Of a stretch of DNA of 64,000 nucleotides, positions 35,116 through 43,335 are shown piece after piece. The notes below the pieces were generated by a model. It saw nothing but the letters and a program-made list of their open reading frames with translations, was not told the origin of the DNA and ran no database searches. This DNA is from Shimia_B sp038528385 (GTDB taxonomy: Bacteria > Pseudomonadota > Alphaproteobacteria > Rhodobacterales > Rhodobacteraceae). Made by a program: the position numbers and the translations under genes. Position 1 is the first letter of the stretch. Each line of letters opens with the position of its first letter. The stretch covers positions 558,001 to 622,000 of the forward strand of contig JBCBET010000001.1 in NCBI GenBank assembly GCA_038528385.1. Direction: 5' to 3'.

Positions 35116-35694
35116 ATGTTCTCGAAGATGCGTGGAGCGCAGAGCTCTGCCCGGCATTGGCTGTGGCAATTGAGGCGCGACGAGGCCGGTGCGGCCACGA
35201 TCGAATTCTGCCTGCTGTTTCCCCTCGTCTTTTCCATCTTCCTGATGTTCGTGGAACTGAGCATGGTGCAGTTTTACCGCGTGGCGCTGGAGCGCGGCAC
35301 GGAGACCGCCGCCCGCGCCGTGCGGCTCAACACCGACAACGCGCCCACCCCCGAGCAGCTCAAGACGGTGGTGTGCGACGCGGCTTTCATTCTCAGCGAA
35401 TGCCTGACCTATACGCGCGTTGGGCTCGAGCGCATCGACCCGGCCACCTGGGTCAGCACCGGCGGGTCGTCCGCCGATGCCGATTGCTACGACCAGGCCG
35501 ATCCCGACAGCCCGCCCCGCAACTTCGACTCGGGCTCGTCCAACGACCTGGTGCTCATGCGCACCTGTAAGCTGTTCCGTCCCTATTTCCCGACGACGCT
35601 CCTGGGCTCGCGCCTCGCCAAGCACAACAACGGGTTCTACGCGATCGTCACCACCACCGTGCTCGTCATGGAGCCAACGGAGGAAATCAGTTGA
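35116..35694 (+). CDS. TadE-like pseudopilin family protein
   Basis: The protein has 192 residues: a basic N-terminus, then GAATIEFCLLFPLVFSIFLMFVELSM (about 25-50), which is the TadE-type prepilin-like helix with the conserved Glu, followed by an extracytoplasmic domain with four cysteines. TadE proteins are minor pseudopilins of Flp/Tad pili. The stop overlaps the TTG start of the next gene. No tad ATPase or secretin is in the window. Confidence 0.85.
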   Translation: MFSKMRGAQSSARHWLWQLRRDEAGAATIEFCLLFPLVFSIFLMFVELSMVQFYRVALERGTETAARAVRLNTDNAPTPEQLKTVVCDAAFILSECLTYTRVGLERIDPATWVSTGGSSADADCYDQADPDSPPRNFDSGSSNDLVLMRTCKLFRPYFPTTLLGSRLAKHNNGFYAIVTTTVLVMEPTEEIS

Positions 35695-37472
35695 CCCGCC
35701 CTGCTTTGATATCCCTGCGCCTTTTGGCCTCCCGGTTCCGCCGCGACGAAGAGGGCGGGATGGTGATTTTCTGCCTGTTCCTGTTCTTCCTCATGCTCAT
35801 CATGATGGGTCTGTCGATCGATTTCATGCGCCATGAGCGCCTTCGGACGGCGGTGCAGAACGCCACCGACCGAGCGGTTCTGGCGGCCGCGGCGGTCGAT
35901 GAGACGCGCCCGCCCAACGTGGTGATCGACGAATACCTCCAGCTTCAGGGCTTTAAGCCCGGGCAATACTCCGTGGGCGTCGGCTCCGCCGTGGGCTCGC
36001 GCCAGGTGCGCGTGACGACCCGACTGCCCATGGATACCTATTTCCTGCGCCTCGTGGGGCAGCGCAATCTGCCGGTGAGCGTGGGCACCTCCGCCGCCGA
36101 AGCGGTCCCCAACACCGAGGTGGCGCTCGTCCTCGACGCGTCGAGCTCCATGAAGGGCAGCCGCATCACCAACCTGCGCACGGCGGCCACCACCTTCGTC
36201 AACACCGTCATGCCCGCCGAGGCCCAGGACCCCGCCGAGGGCCTGACGACGATCTCCATCGTGCCCTACTCGATGTCCGTCAATGTCGGCCGGGACCTCC
36301 TCGACGAGTTCAACATGACGCGGATCCACAACCGCTCGAACTGCGTGATGTTCGACAACGAGGATTTCGACAGGACCGAACTGGATCCGGCGCAGCAGCT
36401 CGACCAGTTCTATCACTTCAATCACAGCAACGGGTCCGACGAGGATCATCCGGGCTATTCGAACAGCCTCAAGCGCGAGAAGCAGACGCTGTGCCCGCGT
36501 GCCGAGGCCAGCCCCGGCGTGGTGGGTGACGGTGTCAATGTCGTCCTGCCCTGGCAGACCACGCGCGGCCCGCTCCTCGCCAGCATCACCGCACTCGACC
36601 CCCAGGGCGCCACGGGCATCGACACCGCGTTCAAATGGGGCCTCGCGCTCCTCGATCCGTCCACCCAGGACGCGCGCGACGGCGTCGAAGCCGACGGGCT
36701 GACCACGAGCGACACGGCGGGCTTCCCGCTCCCCTACAATCTGGAGAACACCTCCAAGGTCCTCGTGATGATGACCGACGGTAACCTCGACGGCACCCGC
36801 AACGTGCGCCAGCAGATCCGCGACGAGGTGTGGTCCAACGTCTTCTACGACCCGGACACGAACCGGCATTCGCTCCTCCTGCGCGGCGACAAGGCGATCC
36901 GCATCGCCACCAGCAACCAGAACGACAACTTGAGCGACAAATGGTATCACTTCGACCGCAGCGGTTGGACGCTGAGGAACTACCCCGACACCGCTGAAGG
37001 AGGGAATTGGGACTGGGACAAGTCGAACAACGGCTCCACCGATACCGCCAACCAGGTCTATAACGGGCTCGAGCGCCTGACCCATGTGGAGCTCTTCAAC
37101 CGCTTCGGCCTGAGCCAGATCAAGGGCAAGGTCTACCAGAAGCCGAGAAACAAAGGTTGGCTGCACAACCGCGAGTGGAACATCTACAAGGATCTGCGTG
37201 TCGACCAGCACGAGACCGATCCGAACAACCAGATGAGCATGGACGCCGATGCCGAGGCCACCTGGCGGGTGGAGAAACTCTGCGACCTCGCCGCGTCGAA
37301 GGGTGTGGCCGTCTACACCATCGCCATGAACGCGCCGTCCCAAGCCTCCAAGGACCTCATGGCCAACTGCGCCTCGGACCCGACCTATTACTTCGACGTG
37401 AACGAGGGCAACATCGAGGAAACGTTCAAGACCATCGCGCTGAGCATCGAGGAACTGAGACTGACGCAATGA
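35691..37472 (+). CDS. TadG-like protein with von Willebrand factor A domain
   Basis: The protein has 593 residues. A TadE/G N-terminal segment (FRRDEEGGMVIF, helix about 24-45) is followed by a VWA domain with a MIDAS motif DASSS (149-153), and MMTDGN later on. The C-terminus keeps the last VWA strand (VYTIAMNAP) and the ending NIEETFKTIALSIEELRLTQ. The start is TTG 35691, with GGAGGAAATCAG before it, overlapping the tadE stop (TTGA). It is probably exported and membrane-anchored, acting in adhesion or pilus assembly. Confidence 0.87.
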   Translation: MTRPALISLRLLASRFRRDEEGGMVIFCLFLFFLMLIMMGLSIDFMRHERLRTAVQNATDRAVLAAAAVDETRPPNVVIDEYLQLQGFKPGQYSVGVGSAVGSRQVRVTTRLPMDTYFLRLVGQRNLPVSVGTSAAEAVPNTEVALVLDASSSMKGSRITNLRTAATTFVNTVMPAEAQDPAEGLTTISIVPYSMSVNVGRDLLDEFNMTRIHNRSNCVMFDNEDFDRTELDPAQQLDQFYHFNHSNGSDEDHPGYSNSLKREKQTLCPRAEASPGVVGDGVNVVLPWQTTRGPLLASITALDPQGATGIDTAFKWGLALLDPSTQDARDGVEADGLTTSDTAGFPLPYNLENTSKVLVMMTDGNLDGTRNVRQQIRDEVWSNVFYDPDTNRHSLLLRGDKAIRIATSNQNDNLSDKWYHFDRSGWTLRNYPDTAEGGNWDWDKSNNGSTDTANQVYNGLERLTHVELFNRFGLSQIKGKVYQKPRNKGWLHNREWNIYKDLRVDQHETDPNNQMSMDADAEATWRVEKLCDLAASKGVAVYTIAMNAPSQASKDLMANCASDPTYYFDVNEGNIEETFKTIALSIEELRLTQ

Positions 37473-38074
37473 TCACCGCCATCGCCCAACGATTGAGACA
37501 GGTCTGGCAGGACACGGCCGGCTCCCTGACGGTGGAGACCCTCATTTGTCTGCCGTTCCTGCTCTGGTGTCCCATCGCCACGCTCGTCCTCTTCGACGTC
37601 TATCACGAGGACCTCGAGAACGAGCGCGTGGCCCATGCCTTCGGCGACCTCCTGAGCCGCGAGACGAGCCTCGTCACCGACGATTACCTGTCCTCCTTCA
37701 CGGCCATGCACGGCTTCATCACCGACAGCCGGGGCCCGGCGGCGCAGCGCGTCACCATCGTGGGGTGGGACGATACCACGAGCACCTACGAGGTGCGCTG
37801 GTCGCGCATGCTCGGCAGCAACAAGGTGAACGCGCCGTTCCAGGACATGACGAGCACCATGCTCAACACCATGCCCTATACCTCGCGCCTGCCGCAGCTG
37901 GAGGCCGGGCGCTTCTTCGTTCTTACTGAGACGTGGAAGGTCTGGGTGCCGCCGCTCAACGCGGTGCTCGGCCCGCGCGAGATCTATTCCTCTGCCATCA
38001 CGCGCCCGCGGATGTCCGGTCAGATCTGCTTTTCGCCGAACGGCACGCAGGACGCCACGCAGGCGGTCTGCTAG
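37469..38074 (+). CDS. TadE/G-like membrane-anchored protein
   Basis: The protein has 201 residues with the same topology as its two neighbours: DTAGSLTVETLICLPFLLWCPIATLVLF (about 14-42) and then a periplasmic domain ending in a C-terminal Cys. It is translationally coupled to the VWA protein (ATGA), which makes this a three-gene unit. Its TAG overlaps the stop of the next, convergent gene (CTAG 38071-38074). Confidence 0.8.
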   Translation: MITAIAQRLRQVWQDTAGSLTVETLICLPFLLWCPIATLVLFDVYHEDLENERVAHAFGDLLSRETSLVTDDYLSSFTAMHGFITDSRGPAAQRVTIVGWDDTTSTYEVRWSRMLGSNKVNAPFQDMTSTMLNTMPYTSRLPQLEAGRFFVLTETWKVWVPPLNAVLGPREIYSSAITRPRMSGQICFSPNGTQDATQAVC

Positions 38075-38538
38075 CGCTCCGCCAGAAGCGCCTCGATCGT
38101 CTGGGCCATGGCCTTGGCCTGGCCCGCATGGGTGACCCCGCCGATCCCGAGCCGCCGCCCGATGCGCCAGTAGAGCCCGGGCACATAGGCCCGCGGCAGC
38201 GGTTGGGAGAGGCGCAGGAGAAAGCCCTGGGAGGGCTTCATGGCAAAGGCCCCCCGCTCCACCGCCTCGATCTCGGCCACCTGCGCCAGCGTGGGGCCGT
38301 TTTGCATCCGCACGCTCTCCCGGGTGAGCTCGATCACCCCCGCGGAGCTCTGGAACTGCCACCAGCCGAGCCAGCCCGTGGCCAGCCCGCCGAGGAGGAA
38401 CGCCGCGCTCCACAGGAACGCCGGCGCGACGAGGAACGCGAGGTAGACGAGGATCATCGCGAGCATCCCCATCGTCATCGCCGCAAAGAGCCGCCGGCCC
38501 TGCGAGGGATGGAGTTCGATCAGGACGTCTTCGTTCAT
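38071..38538 (-). CDS. Two-helix membrane protein of unknown function
   Basis: The protein has 155 residues with two adjacent transmembrane helices (about 17-36 and 40-60) and a C-terminal cytosolic domain with VIELTRESVRMQNG and GFLLRLSQPLPR. The layout resembles PH-like (YdbS-type) membrane proteins, but I do not claim the family. Its start overlaps the stop of the dehydrogenase upstream (ATGA). Confidence 0.7.
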   Translation of the reverse strand: MNEDVLIELHPSQGRRLFAAMTMGMLAMILVYLAFLVAPAFLWSAAFLLGGLATGWLGWWQFQSSAGVIELTRESVRMQNGPTLAQVAEIEAVERGAFAMKPSQGFLLRLSQPLPRAYVPGLYWRIGRRLGIGGVTHAGQAKAMAQTIEALLAER

Positions 38539-39488
38539 CGCGCGACGGTGACCTCGCTGCCCGCTTCCTCGGGCTCGGTGTCCAGCATCTCCGTCGGAAA
38601 GCCCGGCGCGCGGATATCAAGGCCCGTGGCCTCTTCCAAGCGCTTGATGACATTGGGGCTGAGCTCGCGCGCCCCGAAGCGGGCGATGGCGTCGGCAAAT
38701 ATGCCGATGAGCGCGGGGTTGAGCTCCACCGGCACCCCCGCCCGGTCGGCGATGGCCTGGAAGAGCCCGATATCCTTGGCCACGAGGTCCATCGTGAAGG
38801 AGATGTCGCGGGAGCCGTTCAGGATCACCTGGCTCTCGGTCTCGTGGACGAAGGACGTGCCGGAGGAGATGCGGATCGCCTCGTAGGCGGTGGCGAGGTC
38901 CATGCCCGCGCCCTTGGCGACGGTGAGCGCCTCCGCGCAGCTCACGAGGTTGGCCGTGGCGAGGTAGTTGGTGATGACCTTGAGTACGCTCGCCGAGCCG
39001 AGCGGCCCGGTATGGAGCACGCGGCGGCCCATGATCGTCAGGAGCGGCAGGATGCGCTCGAACGTCTCCCGCGGCGCGCCTGCGAAGATCGAGATATTGC
39101 CCGTGGCCGCCCGGTGGCAGCCGCCGGAGACCGGGCAATCCACGGCCGCCCCGCCCGCGGCGATGACGCGCGCGCCGAGGCGCTTCACCTCGGCCTCGTC
39201 GGTCGTCGACATCTCCATCCAGATCTTGCCCGGGCGCACCTCCGGCAACATCCGGGTCAGGACGGCGTCGGAGGCGGCGGGGCTCGGCAGGCAGGTGATG
39301 ACCGCCTCGCAGCGGGTCATGAGCTCCGCGGGCCCATCGGCGCGCTCCACCTGGTCCGGGGCGTCGGCGAGGATGCCCGCCACGAGCGCCTCGTCGAGGT
39401 CGTGCACCGCGAGCTCCACGCCGTTGCGCAGGAGGCTCCGCGCCAGCTTGCCCCCCACATTGCCCAATCCGATGAACCCGACCTTCAT
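38535..39488 (-). CDS. 3-hydroxyisobutyrate dehydrogenase family NAD(P)-dependent oxidoreductase
   Basis: The protein has 317 residues. The Rossmann start VGFIGLGNVGGKLA (3-16), the substrate loop DCPVSGGCHRA and the catalytic-Lys helix LKVITNYLATANLVSCAEAL are those of beta-hydroxyacid dehydrogenases. The physiological substrate is unknown. It shares an operon with the small membrane protein. A TetR-family gene lies just upstream on the same strand. Confidence 0.92.
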   Translation of the reverse strand: MKVGFIGLGNVGGKLARSLLRNGVELAVHDLDEALVAGILADAPDQVERADGPAELMTRCEAVITCLPSPAASDAVLTRMLPEVRPGKIWMEMSTTDEAEVKRLGARVIAAGGAAVDCPVSGGCHRAATGNISIFAGAPRETFERILPLLTIMGRRVLHTGPLGSASVLKVITNYLATANLVSCAEALTVAKGAGMDLATAYEAIRISSGTSFVHETESQVILNGSRDISFTMDLVAKDIGLFQAIADRAGVPVELNPALIGIFADAIARFGARELSPNVIKRLEEATGLDIRAPGFPTEMLDTEPEEAGSEVTVAR

Positions 39489-39566
39489 GGCACCCTCCGC
39501 TCGCCTATCCTGGCGAACGCTCGCACCAAGTTCGCACGGCGTCCAGCGGGGATCGGAACGGCGCGC

Positions 39567-40166
39567 TCAGGCGCGCACGTGGAGCGGGGCACCCACGAGG
39601 CGGCGGGCCATGTCCACGTAGTGCTGCGCGAGGTCCTCGGGCGCGAGACGACCGCCCGGACGGAACCAGTTCGTGGGCCCGGTGAGCATGGCGATGAGCG
39701 CGAAGGTGGAGATCTTGGTGTCGGCCACGTCGAAGAGCCGCCCCTGCCCGGCGCGCAGGATCTTTTCGAGCCTGTCCTCGTAGACCCGGCGCAGCGCCTC
39801 GATCTGGGTGAAATTCGCAGGCTCGAGCGAGCGCAGCTCCATGTAGGAGATGAAGACGAGGTCCGCCCGCTCTAGGTGATAGAGCACGTGGAAGCGCACG
39901 AATTCGTCGAGCGCCTCGCCGGGACTGCCGCCCTTGAGCGCGCCGCTGGCGGAGAGCAGGTCCTCCATGTGCCCGCGCATGAGCTCGAAGAGGAGCGCCT
40001 GCTTGTGCGGGACATAATTGTAGATCGCGCCCGCCTGCACGCCCACTTCCGCCGCGATCTGGCGCATGGAGACCGCCGCATAGCCGTGCTCTGCAAAAAG
40101 CCGCAGGGCCACCGCCTGGATGCGGGGGCCGGTGATATCCGAATGGGATCCCTGCTTGCGCGCCAT
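39567..40166 (-). CDS. TetR/AcrR family transcriptional regulator
   Basis: The protein has 199 residues with an N-terminal TetR helix-turn-helix (about 10-60, LRLFAEHGYAAVSMRQIAAEVGVQAGAIYNYVPHK) and a ligand domain with a C-terminal TetR helix. ATG 40166 is used; the in-frame ATG 20 codons upstream lacks a site. Its target may be the adjacent dehydrogenase operon or itself. No effector can be predicted. Confidence 0.9.
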   Translation of the reverse strand: MARKQGSHSDITGPRIQAVALRLFAEHGYAAVSMRQIAAEVGVQAGAIYNYVPHKQALLFELMRGHMEDLLSASGALKGGSPGEALDEFVRFHVLYHLERADLVFISYMELRSLEPANFTQIEALRRVYEDRLEKILRAGQGRLFDVADTKISTFALIAMLTGPTNWFRPGGRLAPEDLAQHYVDMARRLVGAPLHVRA

Positions 40167-40244
40167 GGTCCTATCGTTACCGCTACCGGGACCCAAGACA
40201 ATGGCATCTTGCCGCACTGCGGCCACGCGCCGTAGGTTGTGATC

Positions 40245-40529
40245 ATGACGCGATTGCTTCTTCCGCTCGCCCTTGCCGCCGCGCTCGGGGCCTGCACGCA
40301 GTTTCCGGAGCTCGACGTGGCCGCGGGGCCGGGTCTGGCGGAGGCGGAGCCGCTGCCCTTCCTCACGACGGTAGAGATGGCGGCGCTGGCGGCGGAGAGC
40401 GCCGCCGAGACCGGGGCGGAGGACCCGCTCCCCGGGCGCGTCGCGCGCCTGCGGGCCCGCGCCGCCGCGCTCCGAGGCCCGGTCTTTTCCGGCGGGGATC
40501 GCGCCCGGCTCACCGGTGCGCCCGGCTAG
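40245..40529 (+). CDS. Small lipoprotein of unknown function
   Basis: The protein has 94 residues. The signal peptide LLLPLALAAALGAC ends in a lipobox with Cys17. The mature part is acidic and Ala-rich, then Arg-rich (GRVARLRARAAALRG), suggesting helical structure. TAGG lies 8 bases before the ATG. GTG 40239 is an alternative start. It is divergent from tetR and 60 bases upstream of hom. Confidence 0.7.
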   Translation: MTRLLLPLALAAALGACTQFPELDVAAGPGLAEAEPLPFLTTVEMAALAAESAAETGAEDPLPGRVARLRARAAALRGPVFSGGDRARLTGAPG

Positions 40530-40589
40530 CCGCGTTGCACCTGCCTCCCGCGGGGCCTAAAGGGGACGAAACTCCGGGAGGCCAAGGGC

Positions 40590-41876
40590 ATGGCAGCACC
40601 GCTTCGCATCGCGATCGCAGGTTTGGGCACGGTGGGCGTGGGCGTCCTCAAGATGATCCGCCGCCGCGGCGCGCTCATGGAGGCCCGCGCCGGGCGCGGC
40701 GTGGAGATCGTGGCCGTCTCCGCCCGCTCCCGCGACAAGGACCGCGGCGTGCCGATCAAGGACTATGCCTGGGAAGACGACCCCGTGGCCATGGCGCGCC
40801 GCGAGGACGTGGATGTCTACGTGGAGCTCATGGGCGGAGAGGACGGCCCGGCGAAAGCCGCCACCGAGGCCGCGCTTGCCACGGGCAAGGACGTCGTCAC
40901 CGCCAACAAGGCCATGCTCGCCATCCACGGACAGGCCTTGGCAGAGCAGGCCGAGGCGGCTGGCCGCGTGCTCCGCTTCGAGGCGGCGGTGGCGGGCGGC
41001 ATCCCGGTGATCAAGGCGCTCACCGAAGGCCTCGCCGGCAACGAGATCACCCGCGTCATGGGTGTCATGAACGGCACCTGCAACTACATCCTCACGCGGA
41101 TGGAAAGCGGGGGCCTGCCCTATGACGAGGTTTTCGCTGAGGCTGACGCGCTTGGCTACCTGGAGGCCGATCCCACGCTCGACGTGGGCGGGATCGATGC
41201 GGGTCACAAGCTTTGCCTGCTCTCCGCCATCGCCTTCGGCACGCAGGTCGATTTCGACGGCGTGGAGCTCGAGGGCATCGACCGCATCACCATCGAGGAT
41301 ATCCGCCAGGCCGCCGACATGGGCTACAAGATCAAGCTTCTGGGCGTGGCGCAGCTCACGGGCCGCGGGCTCGAGCAGCGCATGTCGCCCTGCCTCGTGC
41401 CCGACACCTCGCCCCTGGGCCAGCTCGACGGCGGCACGAACATGGTGGTGCTCGAGGGGTCCGATGCAGGCCAGATCGTGCTCCGCGGCGCGGGCGCGGG
41501 CGAAGGGCCCACGGCCTCCGCCGTCCTCTCCGACATCCTCGACATCGCGCGCGGCACGCGGCTTTCCACCTTTGGTCAGACCGCCGCGCGCCTCGCGACC
41601 TCCACGCCCGCGCGCGCCGTGACGCCCGCGCCGTACTATTTGCGCATGACGCTCGAGGACCGGCCCGGCGCGCTCGCCAAGGTCGCCGCGATCCTGGGCG
41701 AGGCGGGCATCTCCATCGACCGGATGCGCCAATACGGCCACACGGAAGAAACCGCCCCCGTCCTCATCGTCACCCACAAGACCACCCGCGCCGATATCGA
41801 CGCCGCGCTCGACGGCTTTGCCGCCACCGACGTCGTCTCCGGCAGCCCCGTCACGCTCCGGATCGAGGCCGTGTGA
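40590..41876 (+). CDS. hom: Homoserine dehydrogenase
   Basis: This enzyme reduces aspartate semialdehyde to homoserine for threonine, methionine and isoleucine. The 428-residue protein has the cofactor motif IAGLGTVGVGVL, the catalytic region with ANKAML, AAVAGGIPVIKAL and MGVMNGTCNYILT, and a C-terminal ACT domain (about 350-428) for feedback control. GGGAGGCC precedes the start. It is coupled to the VOC gene (TGATG). Confidence 0.96.
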   Translation: MAAPLRIAIAGLGTVGVGVLKMIRRRGALMEARAGRGVEIVAVSARSRDKDRGVPIKDYAWEDDPVAMARREDVDVYVELMGGEDGPAKAATEAALATGKDVVTANKAMLAIHGQALAEQAEAAGRVLRFEAAVAGGIPVIKALTEGLAGNEITRVMGVMNGTCNYILTRMESGGLPYDEVFAEADALGYLEADPTLDVGGIDAGHKLCLLSAIAFGTQVDFDGVELEGIDRITIEDIRQAADMGYKIKLLGVAQLTGRGLEQRMSPCLVPDTSPLGQLDGGTNMVVLEGSDAGQIVLRGAGAGEGPTASAVLSDILDIARGTRLSTFGQTAARLATSTPARAVTPAPYYLRMTLEDRPGALAKVAAILGEAGISIDRMRQYGHTEETAPVLIVTHKTTRADIDAALDGFAATDVVSGSPVTLRIEAV

Positions 41877-42268
41877 TGGCCTACAAGCCCGCAGGCTACA
41901 CCGACGTCGCCCCCTACCTGATCGTGGGCGATATCGAGGCCACGCTGGGCTTTCTGGAGGCGGCCTTCGGCGCCACGCGGCTGCGCGTCTTTCACCGGCC
42001 CGACGGCAGCCCCATGCATGCCGAGGCGCGCATCGGCGACACCGTGGTGATGATGGGGCAGGAGACCGCCCAGGCGGCCCATGTCCAAGCCCACGTCCAC
42101 GTCTACGTGCCCGATGTGCGCGCGGTCTTCGAGGCCGCCCTCGCCGCCGGTGCGACAGAGGTGCAGGCCCCGCGCGACCAGGGTGACGGCGACCTGCGCG
42201 CCGGTCTCCGCGACAGGGAGGGCATCACCTGGTGGCCCTCCACCCAGCAAAATTCTTCGCAAAGCTAA
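41876..42268 (+). CDS. VOC (glyoxalase-like) family protein
   Basis: The protein has 130 residues with two beta-alpha-beta-beta-beta modules of the PhnB type (VAPYLIVGDIEATLGFLEAAFGA, then VHVYVPDVRAVFEAALAAGA). The function is unknown; the family includes metal-dependent isomerases and antibiotic-binding proteins. The ATG overlaps the hom stop. It is followed by glpX after 13 bases. Confidence 0.87.
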   Translation: MAYKPAGYTDVAPYLIVGDIEATLGFLEAAFGATRLRVFHRPDGSPMHAEARIGDTVVMMGQETAQAAHVQAHVHVYVPDVRAVFEAALAAGATEVQAPRDQGDGDLRAGLRDREGITWWPSTQQNSSQS

Positions 42269-42281
42269 AGGACCCAACGCC

Positions 42282-43244
42282 ATGGCCCCCAAGGATTTCA
42301 ACGACCGCATGCTTTCGCTGGGCCTCGCCCGGGTGTCCGAGGCCGCCGCCCTGGCCTCCGCCAACTGGATCGGGCGCGGCGACGAGAAAGCCGCCGACCA
42401 GGCCGCCGTGAACGCCATGCGCGAACAGCTCAACAAGCTCGACATCAAGGGCCGCGTGGTCATCGGCGAGGGCGAGCGGGACGAGGCGCCCATGCTCTAT
42501 ATCGGCGAGGAGGTGGGCGCGGGCAAAGGCCCGGAGGTCGACATCGCGCTCGACCCGCTGGAGGGCACGACGCTCACCGCCAAGGACATGCCAAACGCGC
42601 TCACCGTCATCGCCATGGGCCCTCGCGGCGCGCTCCTGCACGCGCCCGATGTCTACATGGAAAAGCTCGCCATCGGCCCGGGCTTCATGCCCAACGTGGT
42701 GACACTCGACATGGCCTACGGCGAGCGCGTCAAGCGCATGGCCCGCGCCAAGGCCTGCTCCACAGAGGACATCACCGTCTGCATCCTCGACCGCGAGCGG
42801 CACCAGGACATGATCGACGAGGTGCGTTCCACCGGCGCCGCGATCCGGCTCATCACCGATGGCGACGTGGCGGGCGTGATGCATTGCGCGGAGCCGGAGC
42901 TCACCGGCATCGACATGTATATGGGCCTCGGCGGCGCGCCCGAGGGCGTGCTGGCGGCGGCGGCGCTGAAATGCATGGGCGGGCAGTTCTGGGGCCGCCT
43001 CACCTTCCGCGACGACGACGAGAAGGGCCGCGCGGAGAAGGCCGGCATCACGGATCTGGACCGCATCTACACGCGCGACGAACTGATCCAGGGCGACGTG
43101 ATCTTCGCCGCCACCGGCGTCACCGACGGCTCGCTCTTGCCCGGGATCAAGCGCGAGGTGGGCTACCTCACCGCCGAGACGATCCTCATGCGCTCCAAGA
43201 CCGGCTCCGTGCGCCGCATGACCTACCGCAACCCGGTGCAGTAG
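42282..43244 (+). CDS. glpX: Class II fructose-1,6-bisphosphatase
   Basis: GlpX hydrolyses fructose 1,6-bisphosphate in gluconeogenesis. The 320-residue protein has VVIGEGERDEAPMLYIGE and ALDPLEGTTLTA, the metal-binding acidic motifs of the inositol-phosphatase fold, plus GGAPEGVLAAAALKCMGG. AAAGGACC precedes ATG 42282. The hom-VOC-glpX-recJ order makes a likely transcription unit. Confidence 0.95.
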   Translation: MAPKDFNDRMLSLGLARVSEAAALASANWIGRGDEKAADQAAVNAMREQLNKLDIKGRVVIGEGERDEAPMLYIGEEVGAGKGPEVDIALDPLEGTTLTAKDMPNALTVIAMGPRGALLHAPDVYMEKLAIGPGFMPNVVTLDMAYGERVKRMARAKACSTEDITVCILDRERHQDMIDEVRSTGAAIRLITDGDVAGVMHCAEPELTGIDMYMGLGGAPEGVLAAAALKCMGGQFWGRLTFRDDDEKGRAEKAGITDLDRIYTRDELIQGDVIFAATGVTDGSLLPGIKREVGYLTAETILMRSKTGSVRRMTYRNPVQ

Positions 43245-43335
43245 CGCTTATCCCCAGCTTTCGCGCGCCTTGCGCTGGACGCGAGCGGCCCTCATTTGGT
43301 AGCATGCCCCGGCACAACCCCAAGATGCTGACCAG

